A stretch of DNA of 60,000 nt. Origin: Lingula anatina. Its lineage: Eukaryota > Brachiopoda > Lingulata > Lingulida > Lingulidae. Position numbers and translations under genes: made by a program. Shown piece by piece: positions 44,845 to 56,222 of this stretch. Numbering within the stretch: the stretch's first letter is position 1; the number at the start of each line of letters is the position of its first letter. The notes below the pieces were generated by a model that searched no databases, had not been told where the DNA came from, and saw nothing but the letters and a program-made list of their open reading frames with translations. The DNA lies in NCBI RefSeq assembly GCF_001039355.2, contig NW_019775414.1, forward strand, positions 188,001 to 248,000, written 5' to 3'.

Positions 44845-47800
44845 GGGGGGGGGGGGCAGAATTTACTAACAAGTGGTATAATGAAAAAGAAGTTGCTGAT
44901 AATTATAGCACCGAGAAAAAGCATTATATTGTGAAAAAGATCCATATATTGTTTTAATGATAGGGAACCTGATTGTCATATCATAGAATGATTGTCATAT
45001 TCATTGAATTGATTGGGGACATATATTGCTGATATATTATAGGATAGCATTTCAAGTCTTTTCCTTGTTTGCAGTTGAAGAACTAAAGAAAAAAGCTTTA
45101 GACAGATATAACAGTGCAACAGTGAGTAAAATTTTATATTTATTATATCATATTTAAGCAAGAAGTGGTGTATGTTTTTAAAAAATGAAAGGTAATTATA
45201 AAACCATAAGTTTCAAAAATAAAAAAGGAGTCTATAAAGAGTTGGGTGTTTGAATGAAAATATCAATTAAAAGTTAAAGACGTTAATTTACATGTTTGCA
45301 TGCCTTTAAGAAACAATAGGGAATGACAACTGTGAAACCACCATGAAATAAAGTAAAAGTGTTTTTGAATAAAATATTTGGCAAACTATAAAATTTATGA
45401 AAATATTTCCTCCATTCTGTTTCTTAGAATGCCATACCAGAAAGATTGGTATCAGCTTCAGACGATTTTACCATGTTTCTTTGGCAACCAGAGACAGAGA
45501 AAAAGCCACTCACAAGGATGACTGGTCATCAGCAGCCAATCAATGAAGTTCTATTTTCTCCTGATGCAAGGTTAATTGCCAGTGCATCTTTTGACAAGTC
45601 TGTGAAATTATGGGATGGAAAAAATGGAAAGTAAGTGAATTTAGTAAAGTGTAGGAGGAAAAGAACTGCTATCAAGTTAGGTATATGGCATGCATGGTAA
45701 AACAATATTGAATGTGAGGGGTACTTTTTTTCTTAAACCAAGCACAACTACTGCACAAGAAATCAAGTGACGGGTTAACATTTCATCTGATCAGCGTTGT
45801 GAAAGGGGTATATCTTAAAATGGCTAGTTATGACACCAAATCAAACTAATTGTATCAGCTTTACTCTGACCTGAAATTATTTGAAAAAAAAAGATGATTC
45901 ATCAACACCAATCAGGCCTCTTACTTTGTATTTAAGACTAAAAAGAATAATACATGGTTTTCCCCTTTTCCAAATCCAAACCCACACATGGGATGTAAAT
46001 CCTTGTGAGTAGAAGTATCTTTCATGTAATTTTTTTTTACTGTACTTGTGTTACTTGTTAGATAAATTATTGATAAAAAACAATGACAGGAGTTAAGGGA
46101 CATTGTTAGTATATACTTTTTATTTTTACTAAATGTTTAAAATGAGTAGGTGTTATTGGGTCAGAATACTGTGTAAAAGAATGCTATTTGTAATAAAACA
46201 CAAAACAGTTATTTATGAGCTTCTTTTTTCCCACCAATTTCAGACATGGATTTGGTGTTAGATACCAAAAAAAAGGCAGAATTTAAGGTTTTAGAAATAT
46301 ACAGGACTTGGATAACTTATCTGCACCTTTACTGACCACAGCTGTGGCAGCATATTTTTGCTGCTTGATTCCTAAAATGCTGACAGTCTGTTAAACATAT
46401 TGATAGCAGCTTGATATCTGTCTTTTCACATATTTAAATGGACTTGTTTTGATACTTGATCACATTTTTTTTCAGGGCTGGGGAAAAAAACTGGCACTGA
46501 TGATAGATAATTCTCATAAAATTTCATCAAAAAAAGTCACTGCCATTAGCCATTAAAAAAGTTTTTTCTAAAATAAAAATTTGGCTGCACTCATAGTAAA
46601 AAAGGTTAGGTGTGAATGTGTGTTGCAAGTGGCAAGAGAGAGTAAATATTAAAGATTATTTGGTTGTATTTCCATTCCTGTGGTTAGGCACCCAAGTTCA
46701 TAGAGTGCAATAGCTCTGCAGATGTGATGGTATCTGGTGCTTACATTTAACCAAAATGGTGAAAAATTCATGAAATGTAAATTGGAAAATAATTGTCATT
46801 AAGTCTCATTTGATTTCCCTGTAGATGAAAAGGATAATACTACGTGATCTAATGTTGTGCTGTTTGCATTAATGGATATGTGAGAAGGCTTCTCAGAAAA
46901 CAAGCCAAATGTCTGGTTTATTTAGTTATGATGGGGATGAAAAAGTGTCATGGATATGTATTTTTCTCAAATTTAACTGCTCACACATTGTCATTTGTGT
47001 ATGGAATTTTTTTAAAAATTATCTGAAAATAGAAAATGCCCTGTAAAAACATCATAGGAAACAAAAAAAGTAAATGCCATTGCCATCTCTTTTATTGATG
47101 TAAAATGCCAGACATAGTATCCTTTGGTGCTTTGTATTTTATCCCCCCATAGGGATTGGTTGTTTATCAGCTTTAGTCTTTGATGTTGTGATCCCCATTT
47201 TGATCTGGTACTAAAATCAATAGACATATCCTCTCTATTTCACATTTAGTGCACTAGATCATAGAAGTAATTGTATTAACTCTGAATCATCCTTTTATCT
47301 TTGGGCCTAATTGCCAGTTTTATCCCATTTTGGGATCGATGTAGTAATAAGCAAAGGATTTTTCATTTGCCCGTTTAATCATTTAGTTGGAAGTGGGATC
47401 TCTGATCTCTGTCCTTCTTTCAACCTACAGCATATAGCTGATTGAAATCCTTATCCACGACCACACAAATTCACCCAAAAATTTTTTTAATGATGAATAT
47501 GGTGATTGGGAGGTTGAATAAAAGGATTCTTTGAAATGATTTCCCCCTGCAATAGAGTTGGTAATTGAGAAGCTTTTGAAAAAACATGTTCTCTAAAATA
47601 TTTTGATATTGTGATTAGAATTCCTCAGCGGTATACAGCTTTTGAAGTTGATCTCTATGAAGAGGAAACTTTGACTTTAGGGGGAAATTGGGAGACACTT
47701 TCAGATGCTTCATCAAAGGATATTGATTCCAACTTAATTTTGTTTTGACAGAGAAAATTGAAGAGATTCTGCAGGCTTAATAATTTCCCCTTAGCTGAAA

Positions 47801-50800
47801 AGGCTGTCAGTATATAAGTGCATTTTCTGATGCAAGGCCAATCAATTTTGAAAGATTGACATTTCTTGGGAGTTAAAAAACCAATTTTTTCTGGGTAATT
47901 CTTTGATTGCTTATTAATGATAGTTTTTCTTTGCAAATGGATGGCTTTTGTGATAGCCTCCAGTGTTATTTGTCTGCAAAACGCCAAAAGTACTTAAACA
48001 ATATCTACCATCCATTGGCAAGTCAGAGTCCCGGTAGAACATTTGTTTCCAAATTTTCCCATAATGATGATTAATCCAAGACATCTGTCATTTTTTTTAT
48101 CTTCAGAATTGATATTATTTTTTACATAAAAATGGCATTCCATAGTATAGACTGACAGCTAGTATATTTTAGTACATTCTTCTATTTTTTATTTGCAAAT
48201 AATGACTTAAAGAAATATTAACATATTTGCCCTGAAAAGGTAACAAGAAGCTTTGCTATTCACAAAAGTTAATTAAGGGTATCTATAAAAGATAATAATG
48301 TGGTTTCTCCTATTTTTCAGCATAAATTTAAAGTTTCAATTTTTATATCATGTGGAAATTGTATTTATTAGATCTGATAACCATTTTAAGGCAGAGTATT
48401 TGCTTTTTCTTTTTTTACAAATTCAAACTTGATCACTTAAAAATTGGTAGAAGAAAATAAATATGCAAACACCTGCTTAGCTTAGTACACTCTTTGGGTT
48501 TTAATATAAATGCACCCAATGAGCTTTCCATTAAGTGGATTCTGGTTAACCAGTCATATATTTTTGGAGAACTAGACAGTCCTCTTCAGCAAACAACTAA
48601 TCCTTTAAAATATTGATGTGAAGTGGATTCCCTGAAATTTGAGTGTGTTGAAAGGTCCATCTTCCATTGGCATAATACAAAAATAATGTAAAATTTCATG
48701 CTTTAGATTCTAGGGCATATAGCTAAATATTTAATTATATTTTATCTATATATCCAAAGAATTATCTGCTTAATTATTAACATGCTTTGTAGCACCACAA
48801 GTGTGTCATATAATAGGGTGTATCTGGTAAATGTTTGCTTTGTATTTTTAGCTTTCTTTGTTGATTGACAAAAATGTTAATTTGTAACTCGGTGTTATGC
48901 AATTTATTTAGGACTTGCCCTCCTACAATTTTCAGTCAAAATGAATGAAACCATGACAACCCTTATTTGTCATTCTGCACTTTGGTATTGATCACCTGCA
49001 TGCAGTGATAGTTATGAAAAAAGGTTTACTGTAGGATTGTGTCATAAAATGTGATTGTAACTACTTGAAAAATGGCTGAAAAAAGACCATCAAATTTGGT
49101 ACACAGGGCTTTTATGAGCTTGCAAATGATGGGATGAGCTAGCAGATGCCTCAACTTGTTCAACTTGGCCTACTGTTCAAAATCACAAGAGGCCATGTTG
49201 TGAAAAATGTTGTAAGTCATGAGAATGGGTTGAGCTAAGGATTTTATACATTTGATCACAGTAAACAGAAGATTTGCCTGAATTTTATGTGTTCTTTTGG
49301 TGTTGCCTTTGTAATGTTATGTCATCCCATGCTTTCCATTTCCCTTCTGACAAAGCAGTACTCGAGGGGAAAGAGGGAGTATTAGACCCCATTCTCATAG
49401 ATTAGATCGACCTACATTGGATCGACCTAACTCCCTGGGGGTTCACGCTAAATAGCTGTCAGCCGGGCGGACACGAAAGTTAATTACCCCTTAAAGCTTG
49501 TAGTAGGCGGGGACGGACACTTAAGGGGGATTATCTGACAGTAATCTAGTGAGACTCCCCGCGGTGATAGATCGATCTAAAAGTTGTGAGAACAGAGCCT
49601 TAGACCCCATTCCCAGAGATTAGATCGATCCAAACTAGATCGACCTAACTCCCTGGGGGTTCACGCTAAATAGCTGTCAGCCGGGCGGGCACGAAAGTTA
49701 ATTGCCCCCTTACAGCTTGTAGTAGGCGGGACGGACATTTAAGCCGGATTATCTGACAGTAATCTAGTGAGACTTCCCACAGGGATAGATCGATCTAAAT
49801 GTCTGGGAATACGCCCTTATTTGCCATTGAGAAAAGGTCTAATTTCATTTTACTTCTTATCAGTACCCACATTGAAGTAGACATGATAATTACACATAGG
49901 CAATTTTGAAATAGATATATTTGATTATAAAGTTAAAGCATATTTGTTAAACTGTATTATTTTTTACTCTAGATATATTGCATCATTAAGAGGGCATGTC
50001 CAGAGAGTGTATCAGATTGCTTGGTCAGCCGATAGCCGGTTGTTGTGCAGTGGGAGTGCTGATTCTACACTCAAAGTTTGGGACGTCAAGAATAAGAAAC
50101 TACTCCATGATCTTCCTGGACATTCTGATGAGGTATACCTAAATATATGTTTACATGTTTAAAAAACAAATTGTAAAATTCTTTTTCAGGTAATTTTTTT
50201 TCTCATTTTAGTTAAATGTTAATGATTTTAATTAGTAATATATGCAAGGTAAACATTTTTAAATCAGTATCAATTCACCAGCTCTTATGGTCCATTATTG
50301 TTATTGTTTTGAGATATCTTTTGGATTTTTTAGCTTTTTTTCGAAGGCAAAAAGTAATGACACATTTCTATCCAACTTATGACAGTTTTTCTTAGTACGT
50401 ACAGTCTCAGTAGATTATGCTACTAAAATTTTTAATTATAGGGAGTCTTACTAATGGTTTATGATCTAAAAATATCAACAAAAGTGCACTTAAAGCATGA
50501 AAACATGAAAAAGCAAAAGACAATTATTAAACTGATAAAAGAAATTTAATTTCAACAAGAGGAGCCATAGATTCCATTGAATCTGTTAACACTTCCTTTT
50601 CTCCTGAATGGCTGTCTATACTGAGAGTTTTGTGAAGCTGTAGCTGTAGGTACTTGAGAAATCATTGTCATTTAGCCTGCTCCAATAGCATATATGTCAC
50701 AATTTGACTGGAATTGCTACCTTGCTCTTTCTCTGCAGTAAATAGTCTCCATTTAATGTCAATATATCATTTTTTTAGGTGTACGCTGTAGATTGGAGCC

Positions 50801-53800
50801 CTGATGGACAGAAAGTTGCAAGTGGGGGAAAAGATAAAGTAATGAAAATGTGAGTATGGTTTGGAGTATTGACAGGAGTTTTGAATTTTTTTTCAACAGC
50901 ATTACACAGTTTAAAATGCAGATGGTGTAAGTGTGTGTGTTTATACAGATCAGCTGCTGCAGCATATATTCATGTCATCATTGTCACTATTGCTGCAGAC
51001 TCATGGGAAGGGGAGGGAGGTTTTCCTTTTGAGCAGAAAAGGTTCACTCTGAATCAAAATTTGATCTAGGCTTTATTCCATTTCTCAAGTTGGGCCAATA
51101 ATGGGGGAACCAGTCCACTATTTTTAGAAAACATTTCTTTTGTTTCTGCCACTGTTGCAATTTCCGTTTAGCAAATACTCAGTTGTTCCGTCACTGTCAG
51201 GCTATATCATAAATTCTTTCCAGAATTTTTGACTGTATAACCATACATTTTACTGATACTTCTTACATCTGTTTCTTTAATTTTTTTCTTCAGTCACAAA
51301 TGTACTTTACATGTTACAGTAGCAAACAACTGCATCTGTCAGTGCCACAGGAGTGAAAGCCATGTGCATCTGTTGGTAAAATAATAACTTATAATAGAGG
51401 ACACTGATTTGCTTAAATTATTTCTTAATATATTCTGGAATACACACTGGGCCAAGATATCTGAAGAATGTACTTTTCCTTAAATTCTGCCAGAGTCATT
51501 CCTAGTGCTTAGATAAAGGCCCAAGTTTGAAAGTGGGACTGCACAGTCAGATTATCATTTCAAAGTGTGCTGTTTTATAATTATTCAAAGCAGAATTTTA
51601 CCTTTTTGTGCAACCTTGTTTCGTGTCAGCATCTTCTCTATTTTGCATGATTATATCTTTAAGATGTATAATTAATTATTGTCACCAAACCCTACCAAAT
51701 GCCACCAACAGTGTTTGAAATAGTATAATAAAGAGAAATCCCTTAGAGTTTTGTTACATTATTTCCCTAATATATATATATATATTAGGGAAATAATGTA
51801 ACAAAACTCTAAGGGATTTCTCTTTATAAAGTAATGAAAATGTGAGTATGGTTTGGAGTATTGACAGGAGTTTGAATTTTTTTCAACAGCATATATATAT
51901 ATATTGATATATATATTCAGTATAGTATGCTTTACGGACTGGAGGGAAATAATTTTTGCACAGATTTTGTACTTGCTTTCTGTGCTGTACATATCATAGA
52001 GAAAATAAGGCTGCATTCACATCGAGTTGAGCCATGGCTCTACAAAGCCACGAATATGGCGGGGGTTTGTCCCTGTGGGGGTACAGTCATTAAATCTCGG
52101 CTCCATTGGGACGACACATGTTGAGGCGTGTGTGAGGCGGAGAGACTATTAAAAGATTAGGCAGTTTTCCTTTCATGTACGTCTGCCATATTTAGGTCTT
52201 GGTTTTGTAGAGCCACGCATGGCCTAAGTAGGTCAAATTTGAAGAAAGTGCAGTTTAAAAGCCTTTTTCTGCTTTCATTTATAAGTTTTTTTTTTTTTTT
52301 TTTTTTTTTAAGAAATAAGTATAAATAACTTATGCATGTTACAGGACATTCACCCTGGCTTCTTTTGCATCTTTAATTTTTGTACTATAACAGGTTGTCT
52401 CCTATCCAGTCTTGATTGAGAAACTGAGGGTACTTTTGTCATCTTCAGCTGTTTTTGTTTGAATACTTGCCAGCATATGTCAATTTAAAACTAAGAAAAT
52501 GCATACTAACGTAAAGTTAGAGTGGTGTTTTGTTTTGCAGTCGCTAATTTTAACAGAACCATAATTTTTTTCTTCTTGTCTGTTTCTAACAGAACCAAAT
52601 TTTTTCTAGTCTGCTTCTAAATATGTCTGAGTCCTTGATTTTATTTACAAAGCACATTTAGAATGAGAAAACCTGAAGTGAATGCCCAAAACCATGATCA
52701 TATAGGAAAAGTGTGTGGACTTGAATCAAAATGCACTAAGACAGAACATTGAACTGTCCCCAAATACAAAAGAGGAAAGTAAAATAGGGAAAAAATGAGA
52801 TGCCACTTATCTATGCAGGCAACATCAGATGCAGCTTTGACATTCTAATTGTGTTGAGGGTATAATTATAGTATTATGGCCAAAGAATTTTTGATAAATA
52901 CTGGTAGTAATTTAATTCAAATGGGCTTTTTATCCAGCACAAAGTTTCATAAGCAGAAACCCTAAGTTTTTTTGCCATTAAAAAACAATATGTGAAGAAT
53001 GATGTGAATTTTCAATAGCAATTTATCTACCATCATAATGTTAACACAGTTTTGGATAATGAGGATAATTTGAGTGGCAAGTTCTACAAAAACTGAAAGG
53101 AAGTTGAGAACTTGTGTGGAAAACCTGCCTTGGGTCCCTTAAAAGTTGTTTTCAGTATGAGTGCTTACTAAAATTGTTGACAGTTTTCTAAGAAATCATT
53201 TGTTAAAGCTAAAACTGCATGACTATTTGTCTGTCCATTAACTAGGGATGTGTACACCATTTTTCTTTTTTTATACTGTAACAATAGATGCTTCGATGTA
53301 ATTGAGTAGTATATTCTATTGATTTTAAAATAACAAAGTCTCAAAAGTCGAACTAGCATTCCCCTTAAAATTATTTACATTTCTGTGCCTAAATCTTTAT
53401 TATTATTATTACTATTACTTTTATTATTATTTTTTATTATTATTTAACTTGTCAAAATATATCAAAAGCAATCACTGTTAAACCTGAAGCTGAAAAAAAT
53501 AATGACAATTAGTGCAGATTAACACAGGCTTAACTGGCTTGATTGCATTCCACATAGATTAAAGTGAAATCTCTAAAATCTGTTTGTTAATTCTCTAGAA
53601 GAGTATTTGTTGTTACATGTTTGTGCAGAAGGCTCTTGTTCTTTTGATATGGGGATTAGATGATTTAGCACCCTTTGATGGAGAATTGTACCTAGTTTTA
53701 AATTAGCATGAATATTCCTTTGTTCTTGGCATTATGAAATGCCCCACCTTTTTTAGGTGAAAATGGATAATGCTTTTGCTCAAAGCCACTCTGGTCTGCC

Positions 53801-55843
53801 AAATATAGTATTATCATAAAATTGTATTCGTATAGAAATACCTGGGGGCAGCCTTGATTTATCCTAAAAATGCTCTTTAAAAATGAAAAAAGTTGTGATA
53901 AAGTATCCTTGTCTGCCAAGAATGAAATAATTTTTGTTAATAGAAGCAGGTTACTGAAGATATCATTTACCTTTTCCTAAATGACATGATTTATGCCTAG
54001 ATTTGAATGTCTGGCATATTTCCTTACCATGTCTATACTAAAGGTCAACTAATTTTCTCATAATTTTGTGCATTAAACATGTTTTGTGCAACCTTAAACT
54101 TAAACTCTCTGGATATTTTCCTATAAACATTTTGGGTAACTTTTTTAAAAAATGTGGATTATAAGGTAGATAATACAATTTAAGGTGCTTTTTAAGTAGA
54201 TAATACTATTCACTGGAGTGTGTGTTTTACATATTATGCAACATGACCTCAGCTGGTACTCGTGCATGTACCGAGTCTGGCATTCACCTCACACAACCAG
54301 GTGTTGATCCCACAGAGTCAATAACTGTGGCGGTTTGAATTTCCAATACCTCAGCCCTTTGACAAGGGGAGATCAATATGCATTATTTGGATTGTTACAT
54401 CAGCCTGTTTGCCGTAGACAGCGCACTTCAAGCAGATTTTACCGCCAGGTTTGCAGCACTGGGGCGATTGTGTCTTAACCCAGCCAAGCTTAATCAATTG
54501 GAACTTCAAAGACTTACTTTCAGCTTTGGTTTTGCCTGGAGAAAAGAGTTCTCATTGATTATTGATAGGTTTTTTTTGTACTGTATTTTTATAGATTTTT
54601 AATAAGAGATTTTATGATTGGTTGATAATGGCCATTGACAGTTTAGGAGTGTCCAGTAGTGGAAATTAATGGTGATTTTTTTTTTTAATTTATAAGTCTA
54701 TGAAGTTCACTGATGTATGAGAATTAATTTTCTAGGAAGAGTGCAAGGGTTGAAAGTGATTCACGTGTACCGAAGCCTTTTGTGTGTACATCAGTCAGGA
54801 TTACGCTTTCAAACTGTTAGCCCAGCAGATGTAAAGGTTTAGGATCAAGTATATTTATGCAATGAAATAATCTTCTTAAGGGGATTTGATATGTTATAAA
54901 GTCAGATATTTGAAGAAATAACTGTTTCTATTAAAAAAAGCATGATCTTTGATATGCAAGATTCCACAATAATTTCTCAAATTTACTTTTATAATTTCCT
55001 TTTTTCTCATTCCCTGCACTTTTAGATTCATTTCATTGTAACATTGTTATTGACTTGTTGCTCTCCTGCATTTGGGCTTAGATCTCCTTTTTACATTTAT
55101 CATTATCATAACAACAACGCAGCACAAAGGCTATCACCTGCAATGGGAGGATCTGTTTTTTTCTTTGCATGCGAAGCTCTCTAAGTCTCCGCCAAACTGT
55201 ACTAAACGTAGAACATTTCTTTGATTTATCTGTAAGAACAGATGGTTCTTTGATTTCTTCCTTGTTTTACATCCCTTTGAACTTGTGTGTGTGTGTGAAA
55301 TGTCATATCACTATGGAGTCTGGATGCCTGGTGCAGGTGTGCTGTACAGCCCTGCCCAGTTCTAGGTTTTTTTTTCCCATCCCGAGATTCGTGTTTTGAC
55401 TCAATTTTTGTCATCCAAAAGGGTACATATGAACTGATGAAGTTCAGTTTTTATAAGAGAGAAAACTAGGGTATATTATGTGCATTTTAACAAAAATGCT
55501 GCAGCTATTTTGCACACTTGTATATGAAGATATGTTGCATATGAACAGCTGGTGATAAACATTAGTTACTGCTATTTTGCATGTATTTTTATTAATTTGT
55601 CCACAATGCAGGGCATTGTTTTAACATGGTTTCTTTTCTTTTACTTTTGTGTATTCCTACAGTGTATTAGTTACTGGTTGCAAATGTGTATCCTGTATAG
55701 AAATACTGGCCAATTTTATTCTTGATCTTTGCTAAGGTTCATTTCTTTTGAACAATCCCAAAAGTGCCACCTTGCCCATGAGGGTACACTTATTTTATAA
55801 ATGGTTGACTTTACATTCATATTATTTCAGATGGCGAAGATGA
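41272..55843 (+). CDS. NLE1: Notchless protein homolog 1 (WD40-repeat ribosome assembly factor)
   Basis: In the family, the NLE domain recruits the AAA+ ATPase Rea1/Midasin to pre-60S particles, and the protein also modulates Notch. Coding exons: 41272-41409, 41828-42048, 42379-42458, 42853-42929, 43353-43450, 43703-43739, 43987-44142, 44611-44746, 45075-45121, 45428-45630, 49973-50132, 50779-50849, 55831-55843. Phases fit, giving 478 codons plus stop (485 in human). The N-terminal NLE domain has [20 protein letters not shown] and [19 protein letters not shown] repeats follow, for example [31 protein letters not shown] and [20 protein letters not shown]. The last exon adds only the end of IWRR and the stop, after a 5-kb intron. 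The eighth coding exon is duplicated in the assembly at 44387-44519. Confidence 0.96.
44387..44519 (+). pseudogene. NLE1: Duplicate copy of NLE1 coding exon 8 (assembly duplicate)
   Basis: Identical to 44611-44743 in all bases I compared, including [20 protein letters not shown]. It is cut off by the single N at 44520 before reaching a donor. The preceding intron tail is also repeated after the N. Only the second copy has a usable splice donor (GTAGTA). Confidence 0.85.
44762..44856. repeat. (TTTTA)n, TA, poly-T and poly-G low-complexity block
   Basis: About ten TTTTA units grade into TA repeats, then about 20 T and about 12 G. It lies immediately after the duplicated NLE1 exon. Confidence 0.93.
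45631..49972. other. NLE1 intron between coding exons 10 and 11
   Basis: 4.3 kb of AT-rich sequence. Except for the tandem MITE pair at 49382-49817 I see no gene, long ORF or clear repeat. Confidence 0.5.
49382..49817. mobile_element. Two tandem 218-bp PIF/Harbinger-like MITEs sharing TTA target sites
   Basis: Units begin at 49382 and 49600 and are highly similar (shared CTCCCTGGGGGTTCACGCTA and TTATCTGACAGTAATCTAGT). Each starts TTA-GACCCCATTCyCA and ends with the approximate inverse (GAGAACAGAGCC, GGGAATACGCCC) followed by TTA. TAGATCGATCTA-type arms form the inner inverted repeats. A three-base TTA duplication is typical of PIF/Harbinger elements. The GC content is well above the surrounding intron. 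Confidence 0.75.
51728..51827. repeat. Perfect 100-bp palindrome
   Basis: Arms of 50 bases (ATAAAGAGAAATCCCTTAGA... and its exact reverse complement) meet in a TATATA centre with no spacer. I found no mismatch by eye. Confidence 0.93.
51826..51892 (+). repeat. Copy of the NLE1 exon 12 3' end and splice donor
   Basis: Repeats 50834-50902 with only two single-base losses in homopolymers. It carries the last 16 coding bases, the GTGAGTATGG donor and following intron bases. It starts exactly where the palindrome ends and runs into a TA repeat. Confidence 0.92.
52031..52224. mobile_element. Inverted-repeat element (about 195 bp, MITE-like)
   Basis: The left end GCCATGGCTCTACAAAGCCA...ATATGGC pairs with the right end GCCATAT...GGTTTTGTAGAGCCACGCATGGC. 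The arms are about 35-40 bases with several mismatches. The interior is GC-richer than the intron. Target duplication not resolved. Confidence 0.65.
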
Positions 55844-56216
55844 GGGTAGATGATTAAAGAGAAAATGGCAAGAGGGAAGCTGCTCAATACATCATAACAG
55901 AGCCCGGGAGAAATCCAATCAAAGAACTGTGTGCTGTTTAACATGCAATCTACACCCAAGGAACAATTTGTGCATGATGTCTTTCTTGATTAAGGGTTCT
56001 TTTGTAAATGGCTGTCACATTAAAAAACGCCTTTCTTATGTCTATCTGGAAGTTGACACATGTTAATGGTGTATCTTCTTTGAAATGTTCTGGTAGAGTC
56101 ATGAAAAGTTTTTTCTGTATGTTTGAAAAGTTCTATTCTGCCTTTGTGCAGATGATTTTTATACAGATAAAACATCTTTTTGGACGTATTATGTGAAGCT
56201 CAGACTGAAACCTGTG

Positions 56217-56222
56217 AATAAA
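56217..56222 (+). terminator. NLE1 polyadenylation signal
   Basis: AATAAA about 375 bases after the stop codon, within a run of A. Confidence 0.55.

Larger units (their letters stand above)
50850..55830. other. NLE1 last intron
   Basis: 5 kb containing a 100-bp palindrome, a copy of the preceding exon-intron boundary and a small inverted-repeat element (all listed separately). No nested gene recognised. The short ORFs here look like noise. Confidence 0.5.

Noticed and set aside
54378-54602. ORF in the last NLE1 intron ([18 protein letters not shown])
   Set aside because: It looked protein-like at first, but has no conserved family pattern I know and no good splice sites around it.
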